In this document: positions 59,701 to 62,700 of the stretch, one piece after another | How the letters are laid out: each line of letters opens with the position of its first letter | Position numbering within the stretch: the stretch's first letter is position 1 | NCBI RefSeq assembly: GCF_001411555.2 | Contig: NC_049916.1 | Span: 8,459,889 to 8,523,888 of the forward strand | Source: Juglans regia | Lineage: Eukaryota; Streptophyta; Magnoliopsida; Fagales; Juglandaceae | Length of the DNA stretch: 64,000 nucleotides | Reading direction: 5' to 3' | Notes under the pieces: generated by a model | Seen by the model: the letters and a program-made list of their open reading frames with translations, nothing else | The model's database searches: none | Told to the model about the DNA's origin: nothing | Translations under genes and position numbers: made by a program

Positions 59701-62700
59701 GCAAACTGCTCCGTAAGAAGTCTCTCATAAAAGTGGCTTATGTGGTCCTCAATTTCATAAAGCTCCGAAAGGCGACACCATCAGCCTTAATCATCTCGAT
59801 AGCATTGTTCCCCTGATGAGAATTGGCCACCTAGGAAAAATTGTGCGCACTTATCCCTTTCTTTTAGCCAAAGATCCCTCGATTTTTGCTTCCATGAAAT
59901 CTCCTCCATCAAGCTCACCCTCTTAAGTCTAGGATCAATATTAACTTTCCTCAAAGTCTCCTCTTCCGAAAGAGCACTACCCTCCACCCTATTCTCCAAA
60001 CCCTACAACTCCTCAATAAGAGACTTCTTCCAGCAGTCAACATCCCCATAAACCTGCACATTCCATGTCTTCATAGCCATTGATTTGCCTGCTAATATAA
60101 AACTCGGGATGTCCTGAATCTGATAAGATGATCATCATTGTTTCAATATGTCCACAAAACCATCAGCTTGAAGCCACATGTTTTCAAACTTGAAGTATAT
60201 TTTTTTATTGGCACCGAGTGTCTAGTTTAAAGCTCTGACTAATCACAAGGGTGAACAGGCCCTCGGCAAGGAGTTTCTCACAAGTGCACGTCGGGCAGTT
60301 TAAGGGGAGACTCCACTAGTCCGATGGCCCCTATAAATTGTTTGCACCCAAGGATTCAAACATTAAATGGAACATATCACCAAGACTAAGGCTCTTACCA
60401 CTTGAGCTAACCCCTAGGGGTTAACTTGAAGTATCCTTGACCCCCATGAATGTCTCCACAATCCAATAGAATGGAAAAAAGACCCAAGCTAATCCGGGAT
60501 AATCTCTTCTGATATACCTTTGGGAAATGTGCATCCCAAGAAGAAGATACCAACAATCTATCCAATCAAGACAAAACCCGATTATTGGACCACGTGAGTG
60601 CACCCCCTGGAAGAGGTAAATCCAGGAGGTCCAAGTCAAATATAAACTTTGAGAATTTTTTTTTTTTTATATAAATAAAAGTATTATATATATCAATAGG
60701 AGTAACCAAGTACACTGGACGTATACAAGAAAACACCTAGCCCATACAAGAGAGCTCCTAAAGACCCAAAAAGCCCGTGAAAAACTACCCAAAATACACC
60801 AAGCCCGAATTTGAATAAAAACACACCTCCCCAACCCCTTGTTTCCCATAAGACTAAGGCCTCATTTGTTTTCAGGAAACTTCTCAACTCATCTCATCTC
60901 ATCTCATCTAATCATTACAACTTTCCCAAATCTCCAGACAAAATAAATAAACAATTCAACTTTTTCAAATCTCAAAACAAAAATAATATTAAAAAAATAT
61001 ATTCTAACAATATTTTATTCAACTTTTATCTCAACTCATCTCATTTGTAAAAACAAACAAGCCCTAATACTCCCCCCGAAACTCTCTCTACGAGAATGTC
61101 TTCATGATGCCTTCCCTTTAGTCTTCCCTCGACTTGAGCTACCACCATTAGCGTCGTAGTTGATTGCCCACGAAAGACGCTTTAACTCTCTGCTTTTCTT
61201 AAAACTTGATTTGGTTTCAAGCGAGTGGCTTGCCTCTATCGCAATGAGTAGTGCTTTAATGTGAGAGCCCCACGATATGCTGAATCTCGTTAACCTTAGG
61301 CAGAATCCAATCCGATGGTGAACCCGCTATATTGTTTATAGGAGGGAGAGAAACCATGGGGACAACATGATCTCCAGACACAATACCCAACTGCACTGCC
61401 GACCCGAAACCTTCCTCCTCACAAGGCACCAACGACAAACCCATATTTCCTCTCCGCCATATCCTGCATTCAAAGCCCGAACCTCCTCAACAGCTAAATG
61501 GTTGCTATCCATTGTTGTCACCATTAAGGGTTCCCTCCATCGACAAGGACAATGCTTGTATGTGCTCCACCCCCTGACAATCTTTTTTATGCCACTTTGT
61601 CAGACCCTACTGCTCCCTCATGAATAGAACAAGTAGGGGAAGCACTACCTTTTGTCACCCCATTTTCATCTTTCAAAGTACTCAAGACCCTGGAAGGACC
61701 CCCATCTTAAACTGAAAAAGAACCAACCTCATTAGCAACTGGTGACTAAGGGCAGTCAGACAACAAGCTACCGATGTCCTAAGTGACACCGACGAGAACA
61801 GTGACGCCTGCGTCCACCGACCCTATCTGTGATGGCGTCAAAATGCCCTTTGTCGGCGCACTTGAGGCCTTCAAACTCGTAGGATCTACCCCCGCCCCCC
61901 TTGTCCGTTTTCAACCCACCACCCAAACCCACGACTGGGTCCAGCCCCTTATCCACTTTAGTCATGAGATCACTCACATACTCCATAACTTCCGTTAATT
62001 GAGCTTTGACAGCCCAAAAGATCCCCTCCACTTCACCCAATGTCACCTAATAGCCTTTGTCCCCTACAAGTGTCTTACCCTTTCCTTCTGCCGCGAAGCT
62101 ATTCTCAGTTGGACTACCAGCCCGTGACCTCAAAACTGAAGCAGACGAGGCACCTTTGACCGAGGAAGGCCTTCCCACTGTCTTTCCAACAACAAACTCC
62201 TCTCTGTTTGCATGCTTTAGAATAGCGGCTTTGGACCCAGTAACGCTTTGAATGGACTGCAAAATTTCCCCTCGAATGCACCAAGGCACATCCCACCAAC
62301 TATGCAAAACAACTATCTCTTCCCACAAAACTCTCCTACTACTATCCAAATTTGGTTTGTATATTCCTGCACGAGCCCACAAATTCATCTTCCACATTTT
62401 TAAAATGACATGTCACTGAATACTCCCCGATACACTCCTCCATTCACCACTACCCTCTTATCACATATCACCAGGACACCACCTGAGGCCCACTTAGAGG
62501 CAAGAGAAGCCCATCCCACATACAACAACCCCACAAACTTCTAACGATACTTCTATCAATCCATCTCAATCTAGTTTCATGCAAGCATATAGTATCAGCC
62601 TTCTAAAGGCTAAGCAAATTCTTCATATGGAGGCACTTGATAAGGTCATTTTGCCCCAAGCATTCCAAGATAGGATCTAGGGCCTCATAAAAGCAAATTT

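Larger units (their letters stand above)
60655..62270 (-). mobile_element. LINE-A, 5'- and internally deleted LINE inserted in LINE-B
   Basis: The region splits the LINE-B endonuclease frame. It carries a second, different ORF1 tail ([18 protein letters not shown] at about 61300) and an ORF1 proline/serine-rich region (62250-61770), then a short 3' end with an A-rich tail at 60657-60672 (minus strand). A MITE-A copy lies inside. No ORF2 is left between ORF1 and tail. The exact borders are uncertain because no clear target duplication was found. Confidence 0.55.

Noticed and set aside
60330..60420. A tRNA gene at the minus-strand ggttagctcaagtgg sequence
   Set aside because: The tRNA-like head is followed by the Au SINE body and lies between target duplications, so it is a SINE and not a functional tRNA gene.
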